A DNA stretch of 64,000 bases from Alkalicoccus luteus (GCF_012034335.1 NZ_JAATHJ010000006.1:62001-126000), one strand, 5' to 3'; counted from the stretch's first letter, positions 7,726 through 18,738 are shown. The notes: generated by a model from the sequence alone, not told the origin. Numbers and translations: made by a program.

Positions 7726-9234
7726 ATGAACATTCGAATATTTCTGCCGGTCGTATTTGTTCTCGCACTGTTGATCGGTGCGGGCGGTATGTTTGCATAT
7801 CTGTCTGTTTCAGACAATCAGGAAGCGGCACCGCAGGAAAATACATCCGAGCAGGCATCTGCCGAAAGTGATGACAACAGCAGCAGCCAGGGCAGCTCCG
7901 AAAGCACTGAAAACACCGAAAGCAACGGTTCTGAACCGGACGACGATCAAATTCAGCGTGCGATGGAAATGATTCTCGACACATATTTGGAAGATGTTGA
8001 TGAGCAGCAGCTTATCGAAGGGGCCATCTCCGGAATGATTGAAACGCTGGATGATCCTTTCTCCGACTTCATGAATGAATCTACCGCAGAAGAATTCATG
8101 AATTCACTGGAATCGTCATTTGAAGGAATCGGAGCAGAAGTCAGCATGACGGAAGGCCGGGTTACGATCGTAGCACCGTTCCGCGATTCGCCGGCAGAGG
8201 ATGCAGGACTTCGTCCGAATGATCAGATTATAGAAATTGACGGCGAAGATATAGAAGGCCTTTCTCTTTATGATGCCGTGTTAAAAATACGCGGAGAAAA
8301 AGGTACTACGGTCACACTCACAATTGACCGCCCCGGTATGTCAGATCCGATGGACGTAGACGTCGTCCGCGATGAGATTCCGGTGGAGACAGTCTACGGA
8401 GACATTGTCGAACAGGACGGCCTGAGCGTAGGAGTACTCGAAATCCGTTCCTTCTCTGAAAACACAGCAGAACGCTTTGAAGAGGAACTCGGGGAGCTTG
8501 AATCAGAAGGCATCGACGGTCTGATGATAGATGTCCGGGGCAATCCCGGCGGATACTTGCAAAGTGTGGAAGACATCGGGGACCTGATTATTCCGGGTGG
8601 AGAAACGGTCGTTCAGATCGAAGACCGTGACGGGGACAGAACCCGGCACGTTTCCAATTTAGAAGAGGAAAAAGACTATCCTATTATTGGATTGATCAAT
8701 GAAGGCAGTGCGTCAGCATCCGAGATTCTTGCTGCGGCTCTGCACGAGGCTGGCGGCTACGATGTCGTTGGTACGACGACCTTCGGCAAAGGAACCGTTC
8801 AGCAGACGATGCCGATGGAAGACGGCAGTCAGCTGAAGCTGACGCTGTTCCGCTGGCTCACGTCAGATGGAAATGATATCAATGAAGAAGGCGTCAGTCC
8901 GACAGTCGAAGTCGAGCAGCCTGATTACTTCTACAGTACGCCGATTGATGCGGAAGAACCGCTCGTGCTGGATATGTTCAGTGAACATGTCGAAAGCGCG
9001 CAGGAAATGCTGACAGGACTAGGCTACGATACCGACCGGACAGACGGCTACTTTGATGAGACGACAGAAGACGCTGTCCGCTCGTTCCAGGAAGATGAAG
9101 GACTCGACGCAAGCGGAGAAATTAACGAAGAAACTGCTGATGCGATTCAGGAACGAATCATCGAATCGGTGCAGGATCAGGAGAATGACCTTCAGTATCA
9201 GGAAGCGCTCGATCTGCTTCTGGAACAGGCATAG
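7726..9234 (+). CDS. ctpB: S41-family C-terminal processing protease
   Basis: A membrane-anchored serine protease of 502 residues. Order: N-terminal signal anchor (about 5-28), acidic Ser-rich linker (30-75), PDZ domain (about 130-215), S41 catalytic core, and a C-terminal peptidoglycan-binding domain (about 415-480). The Ser-Lys-Gln triad is visible: Ser330 in GSASASE, Lys355 in FGKG and Gln359, with the same 25- and 4-residue spacing as in B. subtilis CtpB. In B. subtilis CtpB cleaves SpoIVFA during sporulation signalling, and the locus ftsX-ctpB-minJ is conserved. Here an M23 gene and a repeat element separate it from ftsX. The role in this organism is inferred from synteny. Confidence 0.92.
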   Translation: MNIRIFLPVVFVLALLIGAGGMFAYLSVSDNQEAAPQENTSEQASAESDDNSSSQGSSESTENTESNGSEPDDDQIQRAMEMILDTYLEDVDEQQLIEGAISGMIETLDDPFSDFMNESTAEEFMNSLESSFEGIGAEVSMTEGRVTIVAPFRDSPAEDAGLRPNDQIIEIDGEDIEGLSLYDAVLKIRGEKGTTVTLTIDRPGMSDPMDVDVVRDEIPVETVYGDIVEQDGLSVGVLEIRSFSENTAERFEEELGELESEGIDGLMIDVRGNPGGYLQSVEDIGDLIIPGGETVVQIEDRDGDRTRHVSNLEEEKDYPIIGLINEGSASASEILAAALHEAGGYDVVGTTTFGKGTVQQTMPMEDGSQLKLTLFRWLTSDGNDINEEGVSPTVEVEQPDYFYSTPIDAEEPLVLDMFSEHVESAQEMLTGLGYDTDRTDGYFDETTEDAVRSFQEDEGLDASGEINEETADAIQERIIESVQDQENDLQYQEALDLLLEQA

Positions 9235-9248
9235 TAAATAAATGATTG

Positions 9249-9285
9249 GGAGATTCCGGTTCCGCTGCCGGAGTCTCCTTTTTTT
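9249..9285 (+). terminator. Rho-independent terminator after the S41 protease gene
   Basis: GGAGATTCCGG (9249-9259) pairs with CCGGAGTCTCC (9268-9278), with one G-U pair, then seven Ts. Confidence 0.88.
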
Positions 9286-9474
9286 GAACCCGTGCCCGTT
9301 TCGTTAAGAACAGAACAGAACCCTTCCGGTTGTGCGAATGAAATGGACTATTGTTGTTAAAAGCTATGGGGATATTGATGAAAGATGATCAGAAAAGATA
9401 ATCGAAAAATGCTGTTCTTTTCCAATAATTCCTTTAGAATAGAATGTACAGGTTTGTTTTAGGAGGGAATCATC

Positions 9475-10749
9475 ATGGGATCCGTTTTGCTTGAAGCGTT
9501 GACGGCGGTTGGCAGACTGTTTCTGCATCCGTTAACATACATATTTGTGCTTGGACTGTTTTTCTATCATATTAAGCGGGTGAAGCGGGAAAGGCGCCAT
9601 TTTCATACGAAGGTGCAAGACGTTGTCAGCGCTTTGCTGTCACCGGTACCGAAAGCACTGATCGCCGGGGTCACTGCCGCGGTAGTTTTTGTCGTCACCG
9701 GCGTTGAGCTGTCCTATGCGCTTCTGCTGCTGTTTTCAGCAGTGTGGCTGCTCCAGCTGCCGTTCCGCCATGCTTCCTGGTACAGTTTTACGGTAACAGC
9801 AGCTGTTTCCATGCTGCTTCTGCCCTTTTTACCTGCGGGAGGCACCGGCTCTGCCTGGCTGAACGATATGCTTGCGTCGCTTCAGGAAGTGAACATGTTT
9901 CACCTGGGCGTGCTGCTCGTGACGCTGATGCTGCTGGAAGCCGTTTTATTCCGGACGTCGGCTGCTTCTTCTCCGCTGCTGCAGAAAAGTCCGCGCGGTA
10001 AAATGGTCGGGGCACATACGATCTCTAACCTCTGGCTGATGCCTGCGGTGGTGCTCGTGCCAGCCGGCGGAGCTGCTTCGCAGGGGTGGTGGCCGCTGCT
10101 GGACGGGACGACAGGAACGTTCGGATTTATGCTGATTCCGTTTCTGGTCGGTTATCAGGTGAAGGCGCAGTCCGTCTATCCGGACGTAGCCTCAGAGCGA
10201 GTTGGAGCGAGATTATTTGTCACAGCTCTCCTCGCCGGAGCATTCTTTGCAGGTTCTTTCTTTCTGCCGGTGCTTATCTATGCAGCAGCCGCGGTCGTTC
10301 TGCTCGGACGGGCGAGTGCCGGATGGGCATTTGAAGCGGCAGACCATAGCAGTGTAAGCATTTATACCGCACGGGAAAATGGGCTGACGGTACTCGGCGT
10401 GCTGCCGGGATCGACCGCTGAAAAGCTGAACATATTGCCGGGTGAAACGATCGTCAAGACAAACGGTGTGCAGGTGGAAACGCAGGCGGCGTTTTACGAA
10501 GCGCTGCAGCAAAGCTCTGCTTATGCCAAGCTGGAAGTAGTGGACCGGGACGGCGAAAAACGGATTGCTCAGGCGTCGATCTATGAAAATGATCATTATT
10601 TAATCGGCTGCCTGTTTATCCCTGATGATGAGAATACGAATTTATCACTTCGCGGACTCCGGTCTCTCGTAGTCCTTCGTCAGGACCGAAGGGAAACCGC
10701 AGATGACGAAGAAAAGCAGGAAGATACGCACGAAGAAAAAAGCAGCTGA
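9475..10749 (+). CDS. minJ: MinJ-like division-site topology protein with PDZ domain
   Basis: A 424-residue polytopic membrane protein with about eight hydrophobic segments in residues 1-290, followed by a cytoplasmic PDZ domain (about 298-385, with GVLPGSTAEKLNILPGE) and a charged tail. In B. subtilis MinJ bridges DivIVA and MinD and lies directly after ctpB, as here. The start ATG 9475 has a strong AGGAGGGAA site. Preceded and followed by terminators, so it is probably monocistronic. Assignment rests on architecture and gene order. Confidence 0.86.
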   Translation: MGSVLLEALTAVGRLFLHPLTYIFVLGLFFYHIKRVKRERRHFHTKVQDVVSALLSPVPKALIAGVTAAVVFVVTGVELSYALLLLFSAVWLLQLPFRHASWYSFTVTAAVSMLLLPFLPAGGTGSAWLNDMLASLQEVNMFHLGVLLVTLMLLEAVLFRTSAASSPLLQKSPRGKMVGAHTISNLWLMPAVVLVPAGGAASQGWWPLLDGTTGTFGFMLIPFLVGYQVKAQSVYPDVASERVGARLFVTALLAGAFFAGSFFLPVLIYAAAAVVLLGRASAGWAFEAADHSSVSIYTARENGLTVLGVLPGSTAEKLNILPGETIVKTNGVQVETQAAFYEALQQSSAYAKLEVVDRDGEKRIAQASIYENDHYLIGCLFIPDDENTNLSLRGLRSLVVLRQDRRETADDEEKQEDTHEEKSS

Positions 10750-10761
10750 CTGTGCTGTGCG

Positions 10762-10793
10762 ACTGTCCCGGAACATTTCCGGGACAGTTTTTT
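10762..10793 (+). terminator. Rho-independent terminator after minJ
   Basis: ACTGTCCCGGAA (10762-10773) pairs perfectly with TTCCGGGACAGT (10777-10788) around a CAT loop, followed by Ts. Confidence 0.92.
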
Positions 10794-10832
10794 GCCGTTT
10801 AAGCAAGAGCGGACTGCTTCCAGATCAGGAGC

Positions 10833-10872
10833 AGAATGTATGTTCGCACGAAGCTGCTTTTCGTGATATAAT
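10833..10872 (+). promoter_or_regulatory. SOS (LexA/DinR) box and promoter of uvrBA
   Basis: AGAATGTATGTTCG (10833-10846) matches the Bacillus LexA box CGAAC-N4-GTTCG at all but two positions. A consensus TATAAT (10867-10872) with the extended TGA in front follows, so the box overlaps the -35 region. This is the expected arrangement for damage-inducible uvrB. Confidence 0.78.
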
Positions 10873-10946
10873 GGGTGAATCAGGATAAAATCGGGTAATA
10901 GATTGAGAAGAATAAAGTTTAACGAAGGAAGGCAAGGTGACACAAC

Positions 10947-12941
10947 GTGGCTGTTGAAACCTATCCATTTAAGCTGGAATCCAAATACAAGCCTGCAGGC
11001 GATCAGCCGCAAGCAATAGAAAAGCTCGTAGAAGGCATTGAGCAGGGGGAAAAGTTTCAGACGCTGTTAGGAGCGACCGGAACAGGGAAAACGTTTACGA
11101 TGTCCAACGTGATTGAACGGGTAAAAAAACCAACGCTGATCATTGCACACAATAAAACACTTGCAGGACAGCTGTACAGCGAGTTTAAGGAATTTTTCCC
11201 GGAAAACCGGGTTGAATATTTTGTCAGCTATTATGACTATTATCAGCCGGAGGCGTATATTCCGCAGTCGGATACGTTCATCGAAAAAGATGCCAGCATC
11301 AATGACGAAATTGATAAGCTGCGCCACTCCGCCACGAGTTCACTGTTTGAACGCGACGATGTTATTATCGTGGCCAGTGTTTCGTGCATTTACGGCCTGG
11401 GTTCCCCGGAGGAATACCGGGATCTTGTTGTGTCATTAAGAACCGGAGATGAGCGTGAGCGGAATGACCTGCTGCGGCAGCTCGTCGATGTGCAGTATAC
11501 GCGTAACGATATAGACTTTCAGCGGGGGACGTTTCGGGTGCGCGGAGACGTCGTGGAGATTTTTCCTGCTTCCCGCGATGAGCATTGTTTACGAGTGGAG
11601 TTCTTTGGAGATGAGATCGACCGGATTACCGAAGTGGACGCCCTGACAGGTGAAGTGCTGGGAGAACGGCAGCACGCTGCTATCTTTCCGGCCTCCCACT
11701 TCGTCACACGTGAAGAAAAACTGCAGCGCGCGATGAAAAACATAGAGGCGGAGCTCGATACTGTCTTAAAAGATATGCACGACAGAGGAAAGCTGCTGGA
11801 GGCTCAGCGTCTGGAACAGCGCACACGCTACGATCTGGAAATGATGCAGGAGCTCGGGTACTGTTCCGGAATCGAGAACTATTCGCGGCATCTGACGTTC
11901 CGTGAGGCTGGTGCGACTCCTTACACGCTGCTTGACTATTTTCCGGAAGATTCCCTCATTATTATCGACGAGTCCCACGTGACGCTGCCGCAGGTGCGCG
12001 GCATGTACAATGGGGACCAGGCTCGTAAAAACGTGCTTGTCGATCACGGATTCCGTCTGCCGTCGGCTAAAGATAACCGGCCGCTCAAGTTCGAGGAGTT
12101 TGAAAAGCACATCCGGCAGATCGTGTTCGTCTCTGCCACACCAGGACCGTATGAAATTGAGCATACGAAAGAAATGGTGGAACAGATTATCCGGCCGACG
12201 GGGCTGCTCGATCCGACGATAGACATCCGTCCGATTGAAGGACAAATTGATGATTTGATTGAGGAAATCCGCCTGCGCAGGGAGCGTGGTGAACGAGTTC
12301 TCATCACGACGCTGACGAAAAAAATGTCAGAGGACCTGACGAGCTATTTAAAAGAGGTCGGTGTCAAAGTGCAGTATTTGCACTCGGACATTAAGACGCT
12401 GGAACGGATTGAAATTATTCGTGAACTGCGCCAGGGAGAATTCGACGTGCTCGTCGGAATCAACCTGCTGCGGGAAGGTCTCGATATTCCGGAAGTATCG
12501 CTCGTTGCCATTCTGGATGCGGATAAAGAAGGCTTCCTCCGGGCAGAGCGTTCGCTGATTCAGACGATGGGGCGGGCGGCCCGTAACGCAAACGGGCACG
12601 TTATTATGTATGCAGACAAAGTGACGAATTCGATGCAGGTGGCGATCGATGAAACGACCCGCCGCCGTTCGATACAGAAAGCGTACAACGATAAATACGG
12701 TATCACACCTACGACGATTCAAAAAGCGATTCCGGAGCTGATCAAGGCGACATTTGCGGCCGAGGAAGACGAAACATACGAAGCACTTGAAAAGGCACCG
12801 AATAAAAAACTGACGAAAAAAGAACGCGAAAAAGTAGTGGAGCGAATGGAGCTTGAAATGAAGCAGGCTGCTAAAGACCTCGATTTCGAGCGGGCTGCCG
12901 AACTGCGTGACGTCATCTTAGAATTGAAAGCGGAAGGATGA
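10947..12941 (+). CDS. uvrB: Excinuclease ABC subunit B
   Basis: Damage-verification helicase-like subunit of nucleotide excision repair; it receives DNA from UvrA and positions UvrC. 664 residues. Walker A GATGTGKT lies near residue 40, the beta-hairpin region around [10 protein letters not shown] near 95-105, helicase motifs through the middle, and a C-terminal UVR motif (about 625-660) that contacts UvrC. Start is GTG 10947 with an AAGGTGA site 7 bases upstream. uvrA follows after 7 bases. Expression is probably SOS-controlled through the LexA-like box upstream. Confidence 0.97.
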   Translation: MAVETYPFKLESKYKPAGDQPQAIEKLVEGIEQGEKFQTLLGATGTGKTFTMSNVIERVKKPTLIIAHNKTLAGQLYSEFKEFFPENRVEYFVSYYDYYQPEAYIPQSDTFIEKDASINDEIDKLRHSATSSLFERDDVIIVASVSCIYGLGSPEEYRDLVVSLRTGDERERNDLLRQLVDVQYTRNDIDFQRGTFRVRGDVVEIFPASRDEHCLRVEFFGDEIDRITEVDALTGEVLGERQHAAIFPASHFVTREEKLQRAMKNIEAELDTVLKDMHDRGKLLEAQRLEQRTRYDLEMMQELGYCSGIENYSRHLTFREAGATPYTLLDYFPEDSLIIIDESHVTLPQVRGMYNGDQARKNVLVDHGFRLPSAKDNRPLKFEEFEKHIRQIVFVSATPGPYEIEHTKEMVEQIIRPTGLLDPTIDIRPIEGQIDDLIEEIRLRRERGERVLITTLTKKMSEDLTSYLKEVGVKVQYLHSDIKTLERIEIIRELRQGEFDVLVGINLLREGLDIPEVSLVAILDADKEGFLRAERSLIQTMGRAARNANGHVIMYADKVTNSMQVAIDETTRRRSIQKAYNDKYGITPTTIQKAIPELIKATFAAEEDETYEALEKAPNKKLTKKEREKVVERMELEMKQAAKDLDFERAAELRDVILELKAEG

Positions 12942-12948
12942 GACTAAC

Positions 12949-15816
12949 ATGGCTTTAGATAACATTGTAGTAAAGGGGGCGAGATCCCATAACCTGAAGG
13001 ATATCGACGTGACGATCCCGAGAAACAAACTCGTCGTCATGACCGGCCTGTCAGGGTCAGGGAAATCCTCGCTCGCTTTTGACACAATCTATGCGGAAGG
13101 ACAGCGTCGCTACGTGGAATCTCTTTCTGCTTACGCCCGGCAGTTTCTCGGTCAGATGGATAAACCGGACGTTGATTCAATTGACGGACTGAGCCCGGCC
13201 ATTTCTATCGATCAGAAAACGACGTCAAAAAACCCAAGGTCGACAGTCGGGACGGTTACTGAAATTTACGACTATCTGCGCCTGCTGTTTGCAAGAGTCG
13301 GAACACCGATCTGTCCGGTCCACGGAGTGGAAATCACTTCCCAGACAGTAACACAGATGGCCGACCAGCTGATGGCATATGAGGAGCGCACGAAGATGCA
13401 GATTCTCGCGCCGGTTGTGTCCGGCCGCAAAGGAACGCATGCGAAAGTTCTCGAAGACATTAAAAAACAGGGATACGTCAGAGTCCGCGTCAACGGCGAG
13501 ATGCGGGAGGCAGCAGAAGAGATCACGCTCGATAAGAACAAAAAGCACAATATAGAAGTTATCATCGACCGGATTATGATTAAGGAAGGAATCGAAACAC
13601 GGCTGACAGATTCCCTGGAAACGGCGCTGGATTTTGCTGAAGGCCAGGTCATTGTCGATGTGATCGATCAGGAAGAGCTGCTGTTCAACCAGCATCACGC
13701 GTGTCCGCACTGTGGATTTTCCATTGGCGAGCTGGAACCGCGGATGTTCTCGTTTAACAGTCCGTTCGGTGCGTGCTCGAGCTGTGACGGCCTCGGCCAC
13801 AAGCTGGAAGTGGATGAAGAGCTGATCATTCCCGATCCGTCTCTTACACTGAACGAACACGCCATTGCGGCATGGAAGCCGACTAGCTCCCAGTATTACC
13901 CTTCCCTGCTTGCAAGTGTCTGCAGTCATTATGGAATAGATATGGACAAGCCGTTTAAAAAACTCGCAAAAAAGGAAAAAAATATTATCCTCGAAGGAAG
14001 CGGCCGCGAAAAAATCCATTTCCGATACGAGAATGAATTCGGACGGATCCGCGAGAAGGATATTTACTTCGAAGGCGTGCTGAAAAATGTTGCCAGACGG
14101 TACCGGGAAACCGGTTCGGACTATATACGCGAGCAGATGGAGCAGTACATGGCTCAGAAACCCTGCCCTTCCTGTGACGGCAACCGTCTGCGCGAGGAAT
14201 CGCTTGCGGTAAAAATAGACAGCCGGCACATTGGTGAAGTAACCGACATGTCTATCACCGAAGCGGATCAGTTTTTCGACAGCCTGACGCTCTCAGAAAA
14301 GGATATGACGATTGCGAGGATGATTCTCCGTGAAATTAAAGAGCGGCTTGGCTTTCTGGTGAACGTCGGCCTCGAGTATCTGACGCTGTCGCGCTCGGCG
14401 GGGACACTTTCCGGCGGTGAGGCACAGCGAATCCGTCTTGCTACGCAGATCGGGTCTTCGCTGATGGGGGTGCTGTACATTCTTGATGAACCGTCCATCG
14501 GGCTGCATCAGCGGGATAATCACCGGCTGATCAGCACGCTCGAAAGAATGAGGGATCTCGGCAACACGCTGATCGTTGTTGAACACGATGAGGATACGAT
14601 GCTTGCGGCCGATCATCTGATTGATATCGGACCCGGAGCAGGTGTTAACGGCGGAAGCATTTGTTCAACCGGCACTCCCGAGGAAGTGATGAAAGACGAA
14701 AAATCGCTGACAGGAAAGTATCTTTCCGGTGAAAAGTTTATTTCACTGCCGGCGGAAAGACGCAAGCCGACGAAGCGCCGTCTTCAGATTAAGGGAGCCG
14801 CAGAAAATAACCTGAAGGACACAGACGTGTCGATTCCGCTCGGCCTGCTGAATGCGGTGACCGGTGTATCCGGTTCTGGTAAAAGTACGCTGATCAACGA
14901 TATTTTAAAGCGTTCGCTCTCCTTAAAGCTGACAACAGCAAAAGCGAAGCCCGGCCGTGTTAAGGAAGTGAAAGGGATCGATCAGCTTGAGAAGGTGGTC
15001 GACATCGACCAGTCGCCGATCGGCAGAACGCCCCGATCAAATCCGGCTACGTATACCGGCATGTTTGATGATATCCGCGACGTGTTTGCGATGACGAACG
15101 AAGCGAAAGTGCGCGGCTATAAAAAGGGGCGCTTCAGCTTTAACGTAAAAGGCGGCCGCTGTGAAGCCTGCCGCGGGGACGGCATCATTAAGATTGAGAT
15201 GCACTTTCTCCCGGATGTGTACGTCCCGTGCGAGGAATGTCACGGAAAGCGGTACAACCGTGAAACGCTTGAAATTAAATACAAAGGCAAAAACATTGCT
15301 GATGTGCTCGACATGACGGTGGACGAAGCGGTCGACTTTTTCGAAAATATACCGCGAATTAAACGGAAAGTGACGACGCTGCAGGACGTCGGTCTCGGCT
15401 ATATTAAGCTCGGTCAGCCTGCAACGACGCTTTCAGGAGGGGAAGCTCAGCGGGTTAAGCTCGCTTCCCAGCTGCACCGCCGCTCAACGGGAAAGACGTT
15501 CTACATTCTGGATGAACCGACTACCGGCCTGCACGTGGCTGACATTGAAAAGCTGCTTCACGTGCTGCAGCGCCTCGTGGAGAACGGAGATACTGTCGTC
15601 GTCATTGAGCACAACCTTGATGTTATTAAAACGGTCGACCACGTTATTGATCTCGGTCCGGAAGGCGGAAACGGAGGCGGAGAGCTCGTTGCTGAAGGAA
15701 CGCCGGAAGAAGTGGCTGAAGTGGAAGCCTCGCATACCGGCCGGTTTTTAAAGCCGATCTTGGAACGCGAACGGAAACGAATGAACGAAATAGCGGAACC
15801 TGCGACTGCGAGATGA
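12949..15816 (+). CDS. uvrA: Excinuclease ABC subunit A
   Basis: Damage-recognition ATPase of nucleotide excision repair, 955 residues, standard length. Two ABC modules are visible: Walker [10 protein letters not shown] near residue 32 with signature TLSGGEAQR near 485, and Walker [10 protein letters not shown] near 642 with a second signature near 827. Zinc-binding cysteine clusters ([24 protein letters not shown] with CEECHG) are present. ATG 12949 is preceded by GGAAGGATG formed at the uvrB stop. Cotranscribed with uvrB. Confidence 0.97.
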   Translation: MALDNIVVKGARSHNLKDIDVTIPRNKLVVMTGLSGSGKSSLAFDTIYAEGQRRYVESLSAYARQFLGQMDKPDVDSIDGLSPAISIDQKTTSKNPRSTVGTVTEIYDYLRLLFARVGTPICPVHGVEITSQTVTQMADQLMAYEERTKMQILAPVVSGRKGTHAKVLEDIKKQGYVRVRVNGEMREAAEEITLDKNKKHNIEVIIDRIMIKEGIETRLTDSLETALDFAEGQVIVDVIDQEELLFNQHHACPHCGFSIGELEPRMFSFNSPFGACSSCDGLGHKLEVDEELIIPDPSLTLNEHAIAAWKPTSSQYYPSLLASVCSHYGIDMDKPFKKLAKKEKNIILEGSGREKIHFRYENEFGRIREKDIYFEGVLKNVARRYRETGSDYIREQMEQYMAQKPCPSCDGNRLREESLAVKIDSRHIGEVTDMSITEADQFFDSLTLSEKDMTIARMILREIKERLGFLVNVGLEYLTLSRSAGTLSGGEAQRIRLATQIGSSLMGVLYILDEPSIGLHQRDNHRLISTLERMRDLGNTLIVVEHDEDTMLAADHLIDIGPGAGVNGGSICSTGTPEEVMKDEKSLTGKYLSGEKFISLPAERRKPTKRRLQIKGAAENNLKDTDVSIPLGLLNAVTGVSGSGKSTLINDILKRSLSLKLTTAKAKPGRVKEVKGIDQLEKVVDIDQSPIGRTPRSNPATYTGMFDDIRDVFAMTNEAKVRGYKKGRFSFNVKGGRCEACRGDGIIKIEMHFLPDVYVPCEECHGKRYNRETLEIKYKGKNIADVLDMTVDEAVDFFENIPRIKRKVTTLQDVGLGYIKLGQPATTLSGGEAQRVKLASQLHRRSTGKTFYILDEPTTGLHVADIEKLLHVLQRLVENGDTVVVIEHNLDVIKTVDHVIDLGPEGGNGGGELVAEGTPEEVAEVEASHTGRFLKPILERERKRMNEIAEPATAR

Positions 15817-15861
15817 AACATCTGTGGCGCTGATCCGTAATACACCCGAATGCCGATGGAG

Positions 15862-15905
15862 AATACGCCTCCGGACGGAGGGAACTCCGTGGAGGCTGCT
15901 GTATT
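15862..15905 (+). other. Long hairpin with GGAA tetraloop between uvrA and the yvlB-like gene
   Basis: Nested pairing: AATAC (15862-15866) with GTATT (15901-15905), GCCTCC (15867-15872) with GGAGGC (15891-15896), ACGGAG (15875-15880) with CTCCGT (15885-15890), closed by GGAA, a GNRA-type loop. No T tract follows, so it is not a classic terminator; it could end or stabilise the uvrBA transcript, or shape the leader of the next gene. Confidence 0.6.
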
Positions 15906-15960
15906 ATGAAGGCAGGGGCGGGAAACCGAACCTGCCGACTATGGAAAGGGGCGTTTGATC

Positions 15961-17073
15961 ATGCAGGAAGAACGGAAAATGATTCTGAAGATGATCGAGG
16001 ACGGGAAAATTTCTGCCGAGGAGGGCATGCGTCTGCTGGAGACGATCAATGAGCGCGAAAAGCAGGCAGAGCCGGAGCCGGAGGAACAAGCCTTTTTTGA
16101 GGAAGAACAGCGGGAGACAGGAAAACAGAGTCAGGAAAGCGGAGACTGGAGCTACCGTCGTGCGGAAGAGAAAATGACGAGCTTCGCCAACAAGTTTTCG
16201 GGTTTTGTGGATGATGCCGTACACCGGCTGAAAGAATTTGATCTCGATTTCAATTTCGGTACAGCTGAGAAAATTGATCATGTGTTTCAACAGCGTGACG
16301 TTTATGTTAAAGAAGCGGATATTCACGTCGAAAACGGTGCGATTGAAATTCGGCCTTCCGATGAGAAGCAGGTGCGGATTGAGTGCGACGTACAAGTATT
16401 TCGCGTGAAGGATGCAGAAACAGCCCGGCGTGAATTTTTGCGTGAAGCTCAGTTCAGTATTTCAAACGGCCGGCTTCGCTTTGATGTCCGTAAAAAATCG
16501 ATAAAGGTGAACACGGTTGTGTATCTGCCGACGAACGACCTGGAAAAGCTGAAAATATATGCTTTCAACGGTCGTGTTAATGCAGGGAGCCTGCCTGTTC
16601 ATAAACTCGATATCCGCGGCGTCAACAGTAAAGTAGCGATCGAACGGATTGATGCGAAAGAAGCGAGAATTGAAACGACGAACGGTTCGATTACCGTGCG
16701 CCAGTTCAATGCGATGGACGGGGAACTGAAGTCGATGAACGGGACGGTAACGGTGGACGCCGGACGCGGCGACTTTCATCTGGAGTCGGTGAACGGCACG
16801 CTGCATTTCCGTTTGTCGGAAGCTTCGCAGTCAAAGGCATACTTGAAAACCGTTATGGGAAGTGTCTACGTGGCAGTTCCGGACGGCGTGAAAGTAGAAG
16901 CAGACGTAAAGACAACGGTCGGAGGGCTGCACTGCCAGCTGCCGAATATGAGCGTGATTGAAGAGAAAAAGGATTATGCTCAGAAGCGTCAGACGTTTCT
17001 TGCCAACAAGGATGGAGAGGGCCACTTCTACATTGAGGCCGAATCCACTACAGGTTCGATTCACGTTAAATAA
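15961..17073 (+). CDS. yvlB: DUF4097-family protein (YvlB-like)
   Basis: A 370-residue protein with an N-terminal helical SHOCT-like/YvlB N-domain (about 1-30, MILKMIEDGKISAEEGMRLLE), a charged linker, and a C-terminal DUF4097 beta-solenoid-like region (about 110-370) with repeating short beta motifs. Function is not established; in B. subtilis the yvlABCD genes belong to the envelope-stress (LiaRS/sigma-W related) responses. ATG 15961 is chosen over TTG 15955 because the GGAAAGGGGCG site is then correctly spaced. It is followed by a PspC gene and a YvlD gene, the conserved yvlBCD order. Confidence 0.85.
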   Translation: MQEERKMILKMIEDGKISAEEGMRLLETINEREKQAEPEPEEQAFFEEEQRETGKQSQESGDWSYRRAEEKMTSFANKFSGFVDDAVHRLKEFDLDFNFGTAEKIDHVFQQRDVYVKEADIHVENGAIEIRPSDEKQVRIECDVQVFRVKDAETARREFLREAQFSISNGRLRFDVRKKSIKVNTVVYLPTNDLEKLKIYAFNGRVNAGSLPVHKLDIRGVNSKVAIERIDAKEARIETTNGSITVRQFNAMDGELKSMNGTVTVDAGRGDFHLESVNGTLHFRLSEASQSKAYLKTVMGSVYVAVPDGVKVEADVKTTVGGLHCQLPNMSVIEEKKDYAQKRQTFLANKDGEGHFYIEAESTTGSIHVK

Positions 17074-17088
17074 CCGGAGGTGTCATGC

Positions 17089-17289
17089 ATGAAACAGCTA
17101 TCCCGGACGATCGAAGACCGCAAGCTCGCAGGGGTATGCGGAGGACTCGGCAAGTACTTCGGTGTGGATCCCACAGTCGTGCGCATTGCAGCGATTGTGC
17201 TATTCTTCCCGTTTTCCCTGCTTATCGTGTCACTTTATTTAATCGGCGTCTTTCTGATGCCGAATGAAGGGGATGTGAGGGGACTATGA
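17089..17289 (+). CDS. yvlC: PspC-domain membrane protein (YvlC-like)
   Basis: A 66-residue protein consisting of a single PspC domain: a charged N-terminus (RTIEDRKLAGVCGGLGKYFG) and one hydrophobic segment (about 33-57). PspC proteins sense or respond to membrane stress. Start ATG 17089 follows a CGGAGGTG site; an in-frame GTG at 17080 lies inside that site and is unlikely. Overlaps yvlD by 4 bases. Confidence 0.9.
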   Translation: MKQLSRTIEDRKLAGVCGGLGKYFGVDPTVVRIAAIVLFFPFSLLIVSLYLIGVFLMPNEGDVRGL

Positions 17290-17642
17290 GCTGGCTCATA
17301 CAGCTGATTGTAAACGCAGTCGTTCTGCTCATCATCGCGTATTTTTTCAACGGTATCGAGCTGACGGGATTCGGAGCAGCCGTGATTGCAAGCCTGATCC
17401 TCGCGGTTGTCAATGTCATCGTGAAACCGATTCTCGTCGTGCTTACGCTCCCAATCACGATCCTGTCGCTCGGCTTGTTTCTATTCGTGATCAACGCCAT
17501 TACCCTTATGCTGACGGCATGGTTTATGGGCGACAGCTTTGTCATTGACGGCTTTTTCAACGGCCTGCTTGCAGCCGTGATCTTCGCGCTGCTCAATGCG
17601 ATCATTTCGAACTTTATTATCGACCCGCTCACAAAGCGGTAA
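17286..17642 (+). CDS. yvlD: YvlD-family (phage holin family IV-like) membrane protein
   Basis: A 118-residue protein almost entirely made of four hydrophobic segments (about 5-22, 28-48, 52-78, 88-110), matching the YvlD/DUF360 family often labelled holin-like. The ATGA overlap with the PspC gene indicates coupling. Its role is unknown beyond association with envelope-stress operons; a true holin function is not implied. Confidence 0.88.
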   Translation: MSWLIQLIVNAVVLLIIAYFFNGIELTGFGAAVIASLILAVVNVIVKPILVVLTLPITILSLGLFLFVINAITLMLTAWFMGDSFVIDGFFNGLLAAVIFALLNAIISNFIIDPLTKR

Positions 17643-17657
17643 AAAAGACAGGTGATG

Positions 17658-17685
17658 CGGTCCGGCTGATGCCGGATCGTTTTTT
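17658..17685 (+). terminator. Rho-independent terminator after yvlD
   Basis: CGGTCCGGC (17658-17666) pairs with GCCGGATCG (17671-17679) around TGAT with a G-U pair, then six Ts. Confidence 0.85.
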
Positions 17686-17730
17686 CATGCGGCGGGCAGA
17701 GGCGCTTTCCGTCCGGGGGTTCCTCTGGTA

Positions 17731-17739
17731 TGCTAGAAT
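17731..17739 (+). promoter_or_regulatory. Extended -10 promoter before hprK
   Basis: TGC followed by TAGAAT (17734-17739), 40 bases before the hprK start and just after a terminator. No clear -35. Confidence 0.5.
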
Positions 17740-17778
17740 GGATAAAGATGAAGCGAGCAGGAGAGGAGCAGATACAGC

Positions 17779-18717
17779 ATGGCAGAAGTGACAGCAGATC
17801 GACTGATGGAGGAATTTGACCTGACGCTGATGAATGACGAAGAATCGGTTACGTACCGTTCGATTACGACGAGTGATATTTCGCGACCGGGCATGGAAAT
17901 GGCTGGCTTTTTTACATACTATCCGGCAAAGCGGATTCAGCTGCTCGGTAAAGCAGAGATGTCGTTTTACGAACAGCTGCCGGAGGAGGACCAGATTGAC
18001 CGGATGCAGCGGCTTTGCACATATGATACGCCGGCTATCATTCTTTCCAGGGGCATCGAAGCACCTGATACGCTGAAGCAAGCTGCGGACGAGGTGGGCG
18101 TGCCAGTTTTCTCAGCGGAAATTTCCACGACGAGACTTAGTTCGAAGCTGACGACGTATCTGGAAAGCAGGCTGGCACCGATGACTGCCATGCACGGCGT
18201 ACTGATTGATATTTATGGAATCGGCGTGCTGATCACCGGTTCGAGCGGCGTTGGTAAAAGTGAAACAGCGCTGGACCTCGTCCGGCGCGGGCATCGGCTC
18301 GTGGCGGATGACTCCGTTGAAATCCGCGAAGAGCAGGATGGCGTTCTGGTCGGACGTTCTCCGGATTTAATCCGCCACCTGCTTGAAATACGCGGACTGG
18401 GCATCATTAACGTAATGACGCTGTTTGGGGCTGGCTCCGTCCGTAACGAAAAGCGGCTCGGACTGGCCATTGATCTTGAAGCATGGGATCAAAAGAAGCA
18501 GTACGACCGTCTCGGGCTGGACGAGGATTTCATCCAGATTTTTGAAACAAATCTTCCGAAAATTACGGTGCCGGTCCGGCCCGGGCGGAACCTGGCGGTT
18601 ATCATTGAGGTAGCTGCGATGAACTTCCGTCTGAAGCGTATGGGCATCAACGCCGCTGAACAGTTCTCAGAACGGCTTGCGACCGTGATTGAAGAAGGCG
18701 ATCACGATAATGACTAA
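17779..18717 (+). CDS. hprK: HPr kinase/phosphorylase
   Basis: Bifunctional sensor enzyme that phosphorylates Ser46 of HPr and Crh when fructose-1,6-bisphosphate and ATP are high and dephosphorylates it otherwise; it controls CcpA-dependent catabolite repression. 312 residues: N-terminal domain to about 130, P-loop GSSGVGKS (154-161), acidic catalytic region ADDSVEI, and the family signature [11 protein letters not shown] (202-212). First gene of a run with lgt, yvoD, ppaX and yvoF. Its substrate Crh is encoded at 38343. Confidence 0.97.
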   Translation: MAEVTADRLMEEFDLTLMNDEESVTYRSITTSDISRPGMEMAGFFTYYPAKRIQLLGKAEMSFYEQLPEEDQIDRMQRLCTYDTPAIILSRGIEAPDTLKQAADEVGVPVFSAEISTTRLSSKLTTYLESRLAPMTAMHGVLIDIYGIGVLITGSSGVGKSETALDLVRRGHRLVADDSVEIREEQDGVLVGRSPDLIRHLLEIRGLGIINVMTLFGAGSVRNEKRLGLAIDLEAWDQKKQYDRLGLDEDFIQIFETNLPKITVPVRPGRNLAVIIEVAAMNFRLKRMGINAAEQFSERLATVIEEGDHDND

Positions 18718-18738
18718 TCAACAGTTGAGGTGACCAAG

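Noticed and set aside
13225-14229. 334-codon minus-strand frame opposite uvrA
   Set aside because: It is the shadow of the strongly supported uvrA frame; no start signal and no plausible protein features.
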